This document shows, one piece after another, positions 1-8,462 of a DNA stretch of 64,000 bases. Under the pieces are notes generated by a model. It did not search any database. It worked only from the letters and a program-made list of their open reading frames with translations, and was not told the origin of the DNA. The DNA is from Catalimonadaceae bacterium JC749 (lineage in GTDB: Bacteria; Bacteroidota; Bacteroidia; Cytophagales; Cyclobacteriaceae). Every line of letters begins with the position of its first letter. Within the stretch, counting starts at the first letter, position 1. The stretch covers positions 423,364-487,363 of the forward strand of contig JAJNNC010000006.1 of the NCBI GenBank assembly GCA_021730635.1. Reading direction: 5' to 3'. The position numbers were made by a program, and so were the translations under genes.

Positions 1-382
1 AGCGGGCAGGTACTTTGAGATATTCCTGCATCCCTCCATCCTGATGCACCCCCAGCACCGAAACATTTTCACCACAGTTGGTAAAGCCCCTACGGACCGC
101 CTGATCCTGTTGCGTATTGAAATAAGGTTCTACTGCACATTGGTCTCCTATTTTTACCTGCGTAACGGCTGAGCCAACGGCCACAACCTCTACCCCAAGT
201 TCATGGCCCAGGATCCTGGGGTAACTAAAAAATGGTTGATTACCGGCATAAGCATGATAATCGGTACCGCAGATGCCTATCCGACGAACTTTCAGCAAAG
301 CTTCTGTTTCCTGTAAATGCTCGTTCAAAGGCGCTTCTCTGTATTCAAAAGTTCCGGGTTGTTGTAGTACAATGGTCTTCAT
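1..382 (-). CDS. Zinc-type alcohol dehydrogenase, N-terminal part (cut by window edge)
   Basis: The minus-strand frame opens at an ATG (380-382) and runs off the left edge, giving about 127 residues. They match the GroES-like catalytic domain of medium-chain zinc dehydrogenases: an ICGTDYH segment (catalytic Cys) and a GHELGVEVVAVG segment (catalytic His-Glu). Such enzymes oxidise sugar or polyol hydroxyls with NAD(P). The ATG overlaps the stop of the upstream aldo/keto reductase as ATGA, so the two are very probably co-transcribed and translationally coupled. The loop that normally carries four structural-zinc cysteines keeps only one Cys (in GFTNCGEN), so the structural zinc is probably absent. 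The substrate is unknown; L-fucose-type or other sugar oxidation is an inference from the neighbour. The family call is solid. Confidence 0.9.
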   Translation of the reverse strand, partial: MKTIVLQQPGTFEYREAPLNEHLQETEALLKVRRIGICGTDYHAYAGNQPFFSYPRILGHELGVEVVAVGSAVTQVKIGDQCAVEPYFNTQQDQAVRRGFTNCGENVSVLGVHQDGGMQEYLKVPAR

Positions 383-1359
383 GCGTCAATATCGTTTTGT
401 CTAAGGGTTACAATCGTGCGACTTATTTCCTCAAAGATGGGTTCGGGCAAGGCTCCCTGCCGCCAGTCATCCAGGGTAGCCGCAATCTGCTCTCTGGTAT
501 GAGCCCCTACCACCACCCTGTTCGCTTCCTGCACTGCAAAAAGATAGCGCTGTGCCAGAGAAGAAAGTGGCATGCCATATTTTTGGGCAATTCCCTGCAT
601 GGCTTTGGCCGTTTTTATATCTGTATGCGTAATCCAGGCGGAATCCGGCTTCCGGGTGCTATAGGATTCAAAACGATTACCCAATAGCCCCATATGCAAA
701 GCAGAGGCCGCATAATAGGCAATGCCCTGTTGCTGAAGGTGTGGAATATCTTTTTCAAAAGCGGATAGGTTACAGGCATTCATTTTTAAAAAACCGGAGA
801 CCACCTGAAAATTCTCCAGGGTGATATAGGGACGAAATGCATCGGTTGGGTTACCGCCCACTCCCAGCAGGCGGGTATATCCTTCGGCCTTGAATAGCTG
901 TAAAGTCTCTATAATCTCCTCCATCTTTTCCAACGGTACCAGTTGTGGTTCGTGCAGGAACAGTAAATCTATCCGTTCCACCCCCATTTGATCCAGGCTC
1001 CGCATCAGGCTGTCACGCATACGGGCTGGGGAATAGTCCACATAACATTCATCCGCTCTTTCAGCGGGCAGACGTCCCACTTTGGTACTGATAAAGGGGC
1101 GTTTTCCGCTCCACCTTCTCAGTGCTTTTCCCACATAGCTTTCTGCTTTGTAGTAGGAGGGCGAAGTATCAATGGAAGTGACATGATGCTCAAAGGCATA
1201 GAGCAGGCAGTCTATGCTTTCCTCCTCCTCCACTTTACCCCACACCCCTCCCAGACCGGAAGTGCCATAGGTTAGCCGGCTGCCTTTTTCCAGAAAAGGA
1301 TGGCACGGCTTGGCAATATCTGCCAGGTAAGTAGGGGTAAAAGATACAAGGGTTCTCAT
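379..1359 (-). CDS. Aldo/keto reductase, D-threo-aldose 1-dehydrogenase-like
   Basis: A 326-residue single-domain TIM-barrel oxidoreductase. It starts with the beta-1 segment RLTYGTSGLGG, then shows the family tetrad: Asp and Tyr in DTSPSYY (about residues 64-70), Lys in ISTKVGR, and His in LLFLHEP. Family members oxidise L-fucose, D-arabinose or similar aldoses to lactones with NAD(P). Its TGA overlaps the ATG of the downstream zinc dehydrogenase, so the pair forms a coupled operon. A LacI gene starts divergently 168 bp away and is the obvious candidate regulator. L-fucose dehydrogenase-like activity is the best guess, but the exact sugar cannot be read from the sequence. Confidence 0.85.
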   Translation of the reverse strand: MRTLVSFTPTYLADIAKPCHPFLEKGSRLTYGTSGLGGVWGKVEEEESIDCLLYAFEHHVTSIDTSPSYYKAESYVGKALRRWSGKRPFISTKVGRLPAERADECYVDYSPARMRDSLMRSLDQMGVERIDLLFLHEPQLVPLEKMEEIIETLQLFKAEGYTRLLGVGGNPTDAFRPYITLENFQVVSGFLKMNACNLSAFEKDIPHLQQQGIAYYAASALHMGLLGNRFESYSTRKPDSAWITHTDIKTAKAMQGIAQKYGMPLSSLAQRYLFAVQEANRVVVGAHTREQIAATLDDWRQGALPEPIFEEISRTIVTLRQNDIDA

Positions 1360-1527
1360 GTCTCATTCTTGTCAAGAAAGTGTCAGGGGGCATTTTGCAC
1401 TTAAAAGTAGATGTTTTGATTTTCACTTTCCAGTCAAAGGTTTGCGCAATCCAACTTACTTGTCTACCTTGACCCAAACATTCCTTACTTTCACGCGTTT
1501 TAGTCCTTCAGAGTAGGGTTTGCCGGT
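1360..1527. promoter_or_regulatory. Divergent promoter region with palindromes
   Basis: This is the only gap between the divergent aldo/keto reductase and LacI genes, so both promoters should lie here. A perfect inverted repeat, TTCTTG-T-CAAGAA (1366-1378), sits 7 nt upstream of the reductase start. A second site with an ACGCGT centre (TTCACGCGTTTTA, 1490-1502) lies about 25 nt before the lacI start; a CG-centred site is typical of LacI-family operators. Which one is the true operator is not decided by sequence alone. Confidence 0.4.
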
Positions 1528-2541
1528 ATGAAAAGGATAAGCATTACAGATATCGCCCGGGCGTTGAATGTCACGCCATCTACCGTCTCAAGGGCCTTAA
1601 ATGGAGAACCCAGAATCAGTGAAAAAACCAGAAAAGCTATTCTGGCTTTAGCTGAAGAATGGGGATACCGGCCGAATCCTCTTGCCAAAAGCCTGTTACA
1701 CCATAAGACTTTTACGGTAGGATTGATTATTCCTGAGTTTACGCACCATTTTTTTAACCAGGTGTTGAGTGGCATTGAAAGCATTACCAATGTGAAAGGG
1801 TACCACATCATCATCTGCACGTCTGACAATGCCTACGATAAAGAAAAAAAGTCGGTACAGACCCTGCTGGATATGAGAGTGGATGGACTGCTGGCAGCCA
1901 TAGGTAACAACATCAATACTTTTGATCACTTTCAGGAGATTGTAGATATCAAAGTACCGCTGGTGCTGGTAGACAGAATTTGTGAAGATGTGGAAACCTC
2001 TTATGTGGTGACCAACGATTTTGAGGGAGCATTACAGGCCACAGAATATCTCATCCAGAGCGGTTGTAGACAAATTGGCTACATCAAAGGTCCTACCCAT
2101 ATTTCCACTACCTTCAATCGGTATATGGGCTACCGGGAAGCGCTGAAAAAATGGCAGCTCCCTTATCAGGAAGAATTTGTCGTGGAGAGCAATGAGCCCC
2201 AAAATTTAAGAGAAAAACTGACGCCCCTGCTAAAGAATCGTTTGCTAGATGCTGTTTTTGCCCACAACGATTATATAGCTTACGACGTGATAGATATTAT
2301 CCAGGAGGTGGGACTCACCGTACCCAACGACATTTCTGTGATGGGCTATGCCAACGAACCGGTCGCCTCTTACATGTCTCCTAAACTTTCCACGGTGAAG
2401 CAGCCTGCCTTTGAAATGGGAAGCCTGGCCGCCTCTATCCTACTCCAAATAGTGGAAGGCCATATTGCTCCTTCACAAATTCTGTCAGAATGTCTTTCTA
2501 CGGAATTGGTGATCAGAGCGTCTACTCCGGTACGTTCCTGA
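1528..2541 (+). CDS. LacI family transcriptional regulator
   Basis: A 337-residue repressor. Residues 4-24 are the LacI helix-turn-helix (ITDIARALNVTPSTVSRALN), followed by the hinge helix (about 45-57, PNPLAKSLL) and a periplasmic-binding-protein-like effector domain starting at TVGLIIPEF. It is transcribed away from the aldo/keto reductase-dehydrogenase operon, so it probably controls that pair and itself. The effector is unknown, presumably a sugar or sugar acid. It converges on the Nramp-like gene, only 44 bp away. Length is normal for the family. Confidence 0.93.
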   Translation: MKRISITDIARALNVTPSTVSRALNGEPRISEKTRKAILALAEEWGYRPNPLAKSLLHHKTFTVGLIIPEFTHHFFNQVLSGIESITNVKGYHIIICTSDNAYDKEKKSVQTLLDMRVDGLLAAIGNNINTFDHFQEIVDIKVPLVLVDRICEDVETSYVVTNDFEGALQATEYLIQSGCRQIGYIKGPTHISTTFNRYMGYREALKKWQLPYQEEFVVESNEPQNLREKLTPLLKNRLLDAVFAHNDYIAYDVIDIIQEVGLTVPNDISVMGYANEPVASYMSPKLSTVKQPAFEMGSLAASILLQIVEGHIAPSQILSECLSTELVIRASTPVRS

Positions 2542-2585
2542 AAAGTTTTCGCGTGAATCTCCCACCCAGACTATTATCTTCGTTG

Positions 2586-3872
2586 CTAAAAAAACTCACT
2601 GAGGGCGATCACCCCAGTATATGAAATAATACAGGCAAAAATCAGGGCAGCCACCAGTCCTATGTTCAGGCCAGTGCCAGCCTTGTGTACGCCCATCATA
2701 TCCTTCCGGTTGACCAGGTAGAGGATACCGCCAATCACCAGGGGCAACACAAATACGCCCGCTACCTGGGTGGCAATCTGGGCAGCGATAGGATTAGCTC
2801 CCAATACCGGTACGGTAAGGCCCACCAGACTCGCCAGCCCTGTCAATATTTTAAACCGTTTGGAACCTGTATCCAGCGCTCCATCCTGGTAGTCGGCAAT
2901 CAGTAAGGGCGTTACCATCAGGATGGGAAAGACAGACGAAAGACCCGCACTCAAGGCACCTACCATAAAAAGGACTACAGCAAATTTGCCTGCCACCGGT
3001 TCCAGCGTATGCACCATATCCAGTACTTTTTCTATGGTTTTGCCTTCGTAGAATAAAGCCCCCGTGGCGGCTGCCATAATCGCCAGGTTGATAATAAACA
3101 TGAGAATACCGGAAGTGAGGGCATCTCTTGATTGTTCTTTCGTGTGCTCGGCCGTCCATCCTTTTCCTTTCATCAATAGCGGACGCACCACAAAGGTAGG
3201 AGCGGCCATGGTGGTGCCCACAAAAGCGGCCACCAGCAGTTTACCGCCCGGCACCGCAGGAATACTGGGGACCATGCCCCTGGCCATGTCTCCGGGTTGT
3301 GGGAAAACCACAAACATGGAAACGAGGAAGGAAATGGCCATCAGCGTGACAAAAAATATCAGCACCTTTTCAAAGAAGGAGTACTGGCCCACCCACAACA
3401 TGGCATACATGATGAGGATCAGGGTGATGGCGATCCCCAGGACCACCCAGTAGTTTTCTGCCGGTAAGCCAGGCACAAACAGATGGATGGTCTCATAAAT
3501 GGCGTTGGCACTGAGCCCTAAGATCCCTGACAGGGAGTTCAACTGAGCCACAATAATTCCCACGACAACCAGAATGGCCACCACTTTTCCGGCTTTCAGT
3601 TTGCTTTTAAAACTGTAGATAGACGTAAGGCCCGTTACTACCGCATAACGGCCATAGGCTTCCATCAGCACCCAGGAAAAGAGGCAGCTCAAAAAGAGGA
3701 CCCAGGTGAGCTGCATGCCAAACTGGCTACCGGCTTTAGCCATGGAGGTCACACTACCGGTACCGATCGTATAGCCAATGCAGAAAATACCAGGACCTAT
3801 ACTGAGTAGGGCAAGCCATATTTTCTGAAAGAATGAAATACTTTTTTGCGTTTTAACTTTTTCTGCTGGCAT
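2586..3872 (-). CDS. Nramp-related membrane transporter lacking the metal-binding motifs
   Basis: A 428-residue polytopic membrane protein with about 11 hydrophobic segments and the Nramp/APC-type fold start (SIGPGIFCIGY, residues 24-34). In true manganese/iron Nramps transmembrane helix 1 carries DPGN; here the aligned residues are GTGS (37-40). In helix 6 the usual MPHN becomes a stretch reading MAAPTF (about 215-225), so the Met and His metal ligands are also gone. A divalent-metal role is therefore doubtful. The gene ends the dgoK operon, 3 bp downstream of the lipoprotein gene. Import of a sugar acid or keto-deoxy sugar acid is an attractive inference, not shown. The fold assignment is good; the substrate is unknown. 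Confidence 0.8.
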   Translation of the reverse strand: MPAEKVKTQKSISFFQKIWLALLSIGPGIFCIGYTIGTGSVTSMAKAGSQFGMQLTWVLFLSCLFSWVLMEAYGRYAVVTGLTSIYSFKSKLKAGKVVAILVVVGIIVAQLNSLSGILGLSANAIYETIHLFVPGLPAENYWVVLGIAITLILIMYAMLWVGQYSFFEKVLIFFVTLMAISFLVSMFVVFPQPGDMARGMVPSIPAVPGGKLLVAAFVGTTMAAPTFVVRPLLMKGKGWTAEHTKEQSRDALTSGILMFIINLAIMAAATGALFYEGKTIEKVLDMVHTLEPVAGKFAVVLFMVGALSAGLSSVFPILMVTPLLIADYQDGALDTGSKRFKILTGLASLVGLTVPVLGANPIAAQIATQVAGVFVLPLVIGGILYLVNRKDMMGVHKAGTGLNIGLVAALIFACIISYTGVIALSEFF

Positions 3873-3875
3873 ACC

Positions 3876-4895
3876 TTAAGGATTTTGAATGAGTTGTTTG
3901 GATTGTAGATAGTGGATGCTTTGTTGCATATTGTCATAAGCCTGATCCAGGCTGTTCACGGCCTGCAATTCAATGGCAATATAAGGCACTTCATGTGCCG
4001 ACAGGAGTTGCAGCACCTCCCCCAGTGCCAAGGGATTATCCATCAAGGTAGGCTGTGCCTCTCCATTTTTTGCTGACTTCAGATGAATGTAGTGCACATT
4101 GTCGATGTGTTCCACCAAAAAGGATTTGATGCTATCCGGTGAAGCATGGACACGCGACACACTAAAAGGATTCGCCGTATCAAACTGCCAGCCTACCGCA
4201 TCACTGACACGGGAAAGCAGATCAGCCATACCATAGTACTGATTATTTTCTCCGAAAAAGGCTTCGGCTCCATTTTCTATGACATACTGTAATCCATTCT
4301 CTTTTGCGATCAGGGCAGCACTATCTGCATAGTGCACCAGTTTTGCCAATTCTTCCTGTGTCCATCCCTTTCTGGATTCGTCATTGGTGAGCTCCTTGCC
4401 ACTGGCCAGAGAACGTATCACTTTCTGTCCGTTCATCACCACCGCGTTTTGTATACCTCTTTCAAAGGTGGGCCAAAAATCTTCGTCCAGTAAGCCTTTC
4501 TGAATGGCATAGCTGACTTCAACACCCTTTTTCTGTGCATAGGCCGCAATTTCTTTACTTTCTTCCAGGGTCAGTACGGCATCAGGATCTCTTAATTCTA
4601 TCCATAAATAACCCTGCTCAGCGGCGTAGTCAATAAGTTGTTGGCTGTTGGCCAGACTCACAGGCAAAGCCTGTAAGAAATTTTGCGTCGTAAACCCCAG
4701 CTTGAGGTTTGGGTAATCCTGGAATTGCAGGTCTTCCTGGATTTCCTGAGGGGTATCCTGCGATTGAGAGGTACTGCCTGACTGGCAGCTCGGGAAAAAG
4801 AGAGAGAGCAGCCATAAGGCAAAGCAAAGGAAGAGTCGGGGGCGGGGCATACCGCTGGGCGGCATACCGCTTCTTTTACATAGGTTGATGATCAT
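3876..4895 (-). CDS. Sugar phosphate isomerase/epimerase-like TIM-barrel lipoprotein
   Basis: A 339-residue protein with a lipoprotein signal peptide (hydrophobic LFLCFALWLLSLFFPSC; lipobox Cys near residue 37 from the first ATG). The mature part resembles xylose isomerase-like TIM barrels (LGFTTQNF near the start, YVIENGAEAFFG, WQFDTANPFSVS, HIDNVHYIHLKSA). Such proteins isomerise, epimerise or dehydrate sugars using a metal. Lipidation places it in the cell envelope, unlike cytosolic relatives. The first ATG overlaps the dgoK end by 20 nt; ATGs at 4865 or 4850 would give a more ordinary signal peptide and are real alternatives. It lies in the middle of the dgoK operon, so action on a sugar acid or ketose of the same pathway is likely. 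The reaction is unknown. Confidence 0.8.
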   Translation of the reverse strand: MIINLCKRSGMPPSGMPRPRLFLCFALWLLSLFFPSCQSGSTSQSQDTPQEIQEDLQFQDYPNLKLGFTTQNFLQALPVSLANSQQLIDYAAEQGYLWIELRDPDAVLTLEESKEIAAYAQKKGVEVSYAIQKGLLDEDFWPTFERGIQNAVVMNGQKVIRSLASGKELTNDESRKGWTQEELAKLVHYADSAALIAKENGLQYVIENGAEAFFGENNQYYGMADLLSRVSDAVGWQFDTANPFSVSRVHASPDSIKSFLVEHIDNVHYIHLKSAKNGEAQPTLMDNPLALGEVLQLLSAHEVPYIAIELQAVNSLDQAYDNMQQSIHYLQSKQLIQNP

Positions 4896-5913
4896 TGTTA
4901 TTAATGGTTAACTGCTGGTTTTGAAATATTATTATCTGACCGGCAATGGCTGCCTTGTCTATCAGGTCAGCCGCGATGGTGATGGTGCTGCCTGATAATT
5001 GCAGGGCTTCGATAGCCAGTTGATAGAATGCAAACAGATTACTACCACTGCACAATACGATCTGCCATTTTTCTTTTTTCCCCAGTTGCTTTAACTCCGC
5101 TCCTATCAGTAACCCACTCAGATACAGGGAATTTTGCTTTCTATTCAATTTGCCAAAGAGCTGGTTGGTCCTGACTTTAAACAAACTGTGCAGTACATTG
5201 GCATGACTTGACTCTCTGACACCCAGTTTGAAAGCTTTCAGATCGTTTTCTGACGCTCCGGACAGGTTGTTACTTTCCACAGAATCTTTGAGGATACTGT
5301 GGTGAGCCATCAGGTTGAAGACCTCTCCTGTCATGAAGGTCCGAAAGTTGATTAATTGTCTGTTTTTGATGTAAATATGTTTGGAATGGGTACCGGGAAA
5401 AATCAAAATTGCTTTTGGCTGATTGTTTAAGAAATCAGCTAGGGCTACCAATCCGATGAGTTGTGTTTCTTCACCCCGCATCACATCTTCCTGGCTTTTC
5501 ACACCCGATATCAAGATGATATCATGCGGAAATGCTTCCTGTTTCTCAAAATACCTGATGCTTGCCTGGCTTCCGTCCACCGCAAAAGGCAAACACGCAT
5601 AGGGAACCTCTTCCATCCCTACCGATGAAGAGGCCATTCCGGAAATAACCAGGGTGATATGCTCTAAGCTTATTGCCAGCTTTTCTGATAAGAGACGGAT
5701 CTGCTTCTTCAAATACTGGCGGAAAAAATGATTTCTGGCTATTCCCTTGGCTTCGCCTTCTGCTTTCCAGGCATTATAGGTATGGGCCACTCCCTCCTGG
5801 GAAATCACTTCTCCCAGAAGCTGATGATGCGAAATGTCATCTCCGAGCATGTGGATCAACCGTAATCTGAAAGAAGAAGTACCCCAATCACAACACAGCA
5901 AATTGTTTTTCAT
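4876..5913 (-). CDS. dgoK: 2-dehydro-3-deoxygalactonokinase
   Basis: A 345-residue cytosolic kinase that phosphorylates 2-keto-3-deoxygalactonate (De Ley-Doudoroff pathway). Family landmarks are visible: an N-terminal phosphate-binding DWGTSSFRLR, an ISGMASSSVGM segment, and DVMRGEETQLIG near the middle, followed by FPGTHSKH. No signal peptide is present. It is the first gene of a three-gene operon with the TIM-barrel lipoprotein and the Nramp-like transporter. The galactonate dehydratase that would make its substrate lies about 3.5 kb upstream in the same direction. The aldolase that would act next is not in the window. A LacI-type operator sits about 215 bp before the start. Confidence 0.9.
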   Translation of the reverse strand: MKNNLLCCDWGTSSFRLRLIHMLGDDISHHQLLGEVISQEGVAHTYNAWKAEGEAKGIARNHFFRQYLKKQIRLLSEKLAISLEHITLVISGMASSSVGMEEVPYACLPFAVDGSQASIRYFEKQEAFPHDIILISGVKSQEDVMRGEETQLIGLVALADFLNNQPKAILIFPGTHSKHIYIKNRQLINFRTFMTGEVFNLMAHHSILKDSVESNNLSGASENDLKAFKLGVRESSHANVLHSLFKVRTNQLFGKLNRKQNSLYLSGLLIGAELKQLGKKEKWQIVLCSGSNLFAFYQLAIEALQLSGSTITIAADLIDKAAIAGQIIIFQNQQLTINNNDHQPM

Positions 5914-6236
5914 CGATTCTGATAAATATTTTTCACATTGGGCTACATCAAATCTGATCCGCTCAACCTATGGATCATTATATGCTTGGATGAACTTGGG
6001 GAGCGTAAGCGTTGGCTGAATTGCTCCTCCCTGAAAGGGCAGGCATTACATGTAATCATATGATCAGTAGTTAAACGGCAAGGTTGCCATCCTCTTCATT
6101 TTGAAATATACTAAGCAATATAGTATGCTTAATCGTTAAAATATATCATTTAATAAATTAAATCCCTTTTGCTGCTTTGCTTTTATATGGTCCCGTCCTG
6201 GTTTTGGAATATGACCTGCACAACGTTTTTTAACCT
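5914..6236. promoter_or_regulatory. Intergenic control region upstream of dgoK
   Basis: A 323-bp gap without a gene. It contains a perfect 12-bp palindrome ATTACATGTAAT (6045-6056), followed at once by TCATATGA, and farther on a LacI-type site listed separately. The dgoK promoter should be here, as well as the end of the quinoprotein transcript. No clear rho-independent terminator was found. Confidence 0.45.
6128..6140. promoter_or_regulatory. Putative LacI operator upstream of dgoK
   Basis: The bases CTTAATCGTTAAA match the TTAATCG(A/T)TTAA palindrome found four more times around the second LacI gene. The location, upstream of the dgoK operon 12 kb away from that regulator, suggests that both loci share one regulon. 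It is 215 nt from the start codon, which is far for direct promoter blocking. Confidence 0.5.
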
Positions 6237-8462
6237 TTATGGTAAAGCAAAAGCCACATAAGAACCTCCCGGTTTCAATCCGTATCGGGTACCTCCTGCC
6301 GCTATCACAATATACTGTTTTCCATCCACCATATAGGTAACAGGGGTAGCAAAACCGCCGGCCGGCAGTTGATATTCCCACACTATTTTTCCCGTATCTT
6401 TATCAAAAGCGCGTAGCTTTTCATCATAGGTAGCCGCGATGAAGACCAGCCCTCCTGCTGTTACGATCGGCCCTCCATGATTTTCCGTCCCCGTAGGGGG
6501 TATTCCCTGCTCGGTCAAAGCCGGATACTCACCCAACGGCACCTGCCACACATAATCCCCTGTATTCAGATCAATGGCATTGAGGGTACCCCAGGGAGGC
6601 TTGATGGCCGGGTAATCATCCTGATCCCGAAATTGTATGTTGCCATTGTTTAAAAAAGGAGGTATATACGGAAATTCATCCTCTCCTGAATAGGCTACTT
6701 CAGGCATCGTTCGATGCAGCTCATCCGCTGGTTTTTTTTCAGTATGGAGCAGAAAATCAATGATATGATCCCGGTTTTCCTGGGAAATATGCTGAAACGA
6801 AGGCATTCGTCCTCTCCCCGTTTCCAGGAGCTCACTGATCTGTGCTCTGGTCATCCTTTTTCCCACCTCTGTCAGCACCGGATAAGCCTGAGCGGCATTG
6901 CTACCACCACTTCCTTTTCCACCCATGCCATGACAAACAGAACAGTTGGCATTAAACAAGGAGGCGCCCCGGGAGGTAACAGACTGTTGGTTTTGTTCGC
7001 GGATATCACGCATCTGAAGCCACCAGAGCATATTGTTGGCGTTCAGGTAGAGTATGCCTTCCGGATCAGCCGCATTGCCTCCCCACTCTGCGCCCCCTCC
7101 GAAAGCGAAATATAAGGAGCCTTCCAGACTGGGAGGCATGTACTTACTGCCATGCAAGCTGTTGCGATACCGTTCCAATACATACGCATGGGCTTCCGGG
7201 GTACGGTCGGTGATATTTTCTTCGGTGAGTTCCTGAATCGCAAAAGGTGCTGGTTTGGTTGGCACAGGCTGCGTCGGCCAGGGCTGTTCTCCGGGTAAGG
7301 CCGGTGTGGTCGGTACCGGTACCTCTTTGACTTCAAACAAGGGTGTGCCGGTATCCCGGTCGAACAAAAAGACATATCCATCTTTGGTCGCCTGTGCTAC
7401 AGCCTCCACTTTTCGCCCCTCATGCTGTACGGTCAACAGATTGGGCGGACAGGGCAGGTCACGGTCCCAGAGGTCATGATGCACCGTTTGAAAGTGCCAT
7501 TTTCTTTCGCCGGTTTCGGCATCCAGGGCGATTACACAATTGGCAAAGAGATTTTTCCCATGGCGGGCCCCACCATAAAAATCAACGGAAGGGGATCCTG
7601 TGGCTGCGTACACCACTCCCCGTTTTTCGTCTAAAACCATGCCCGCCCAGCAGTTGGCGCCCCCCAGTTTGCGATAGGCATCTTCAGACCAGGTATCATA
7701 TCCAAACTCTCCGGGGAGGGGAATGGTATGAAACACCCAGGCCAGCTTTCCGGTACGCACATTGAATGCTCTGATATAACCGGGAGGGGCATCCCCAGCC
7801 TCTGACACACTGGAGCCCGTTATCAACAAATCCTTATAAATGACACCAGGGGTGGTCACCCTGATAGAAAGGTTGCTGACTTCATGCCCTAATGTTTCTT
7901 CACCACCCAATCCTTCGTGCAGGTCTACCATGCCATGCTTCCCAAAAGTTGTAATGGGTTTCCCGGTATTGGCATCAAGGGCATACAGAAAAGAGCCTAC
8001 CGTATACAACACACGCTGGTCCGCCCCATCTTCCCAGTACATCACACCTCGCAGGGGATGAAACCTGGGTTCTCTCTCCGGATTGGCAAAAGGATCAAAT
8101 TTCCATAGAGGTTCACCCGTGGCCGCTTTGACCGCAAACAGTTTCATCTGTGGGGTGGTGCCGTATAAAATTCCCTTGACCACAATGGGTTGACATTGCA
8201 GGTTCATGGCCCTTTCTTCCGGATTCTTATTTTCACCGGTGTCGTACGTCCAGGCCAGTTGCAGTTGATGTACATTTTCCCTGTTGATCTGCGTGAGCGG
8301 TGAATACCGGTTGCCTGCGTGATTTCCCCCATAGGTAGGCCAATCCAGGTCTTTGCTCCCTGCCACCTCATTTTCTTTCTGCGCAGTGGTCAGACAACCT
8401 CCCAACAAAAATAAACCAACAATTATAGGTGTTACTAAATACTTCATTGGTGAATTAAACAT
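6237..8462 (-). CDS. PQQ-type quinoprotein sugar dehydrogenase with inserted cytochrome c domain (lipoprotein)
   Basis: A 741-residue protein of the membrane-bound glucose dehydrogenase type. A lipoprotein signal (LFLLGGC, Cys about residue 23) is followed by an eight-bladed propeller starting WPTYGGNHAGNRYSPL. The propeller is interrupted at about residues 490-590 by a cytochrome c domain with CSVCH at 507-511 and a distal Met in GRMPSF, and resumes at WGTLNAIDLNTGDYVW. It should oxidise aldoses to lactones outside the inner membrane and pass electrons to its own haem. The start overlaps the stop of the DUF4380 gene (TAATG), so the two are coupled; an ATG five codons later is also possible. 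Galactose or a related sugar is the likely substrate, judged from neighbours. PQQ synthesis genes are not in the window. Confidence 0.9.
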   Translation of the reverse strand: MFNSPMKYLVTPIIVGLFLLGGCLTTAQKENEVAGSKDLDWPTYGGNHAGNRYSPLTQINRENVHQLQLAWTYDTGENKNPEERAMNLQCQPIVVKGILYGTTPQMKLFAVKAATGEPLWKFDPFANPEREPRFHPLRGVMYWEDGADQRVLYTVGSFLYALDANTGKPITTFGKHGMVDLHEGLGGEETLGHEVSNLSIRVTTPGVIYKDLLITGSSVSEAGDAPPGYIRAFNVRTGKLAWVFHTIPLPGEFGYDTWSEDAYRKLGGANCWAGMVLDEKRGVVYAATGSPSVDFYGGARHGKNLFANCVIALDAETGERKWHFQTVHHDLWDRDLPCPPNLLTVQHEGRKVEAVAQATKDGYVFLFDRDTGTPLFEVKEVPVPTTPALPGEQPWPTQPVPTKPAPFAIQELTEENITDRTPEAHAYVLERYRNSLHGSKYMPPSLEGSLYFAFGGGAEWGGNAADPEGILYLNANNMLWWLQMRDIREQNQQSVTSRGASLFNANCSVCHGMGGKGSGGSNAAQAYPVLTEVGKRMTRAQISELLETGRGRMPSFQHISQENRDHIIDFLLHTEKKPADELHRTMPEVAYSGEDEFPYIPPFLNNGNIQFRDQDDYPAIKPPWGTLNAIDLNTGDYVWQVPLGEYPALTEQGIPPTGTENHGGPIVTAGGLVFIAATYDEKLRAFDKDTGKIVWEYQLPAGGFATPVTYMVDGKQYIVIAAGGTRYGLKPGGSYVAFALP

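Noticed and set aside
2546..2560. CGCGTGAA word similar to the site before lacI at 1490
   Set aside because: It lies between two converging gene ends, where an operator would not control a start; short similarity is likely chance.
7043..7765. Several open frames of 60-140 codons inside the quinoprotein gene
   Set aside because: GC-rich coding sequence gives open antisense frames; none shows a recognisable protein pattern.
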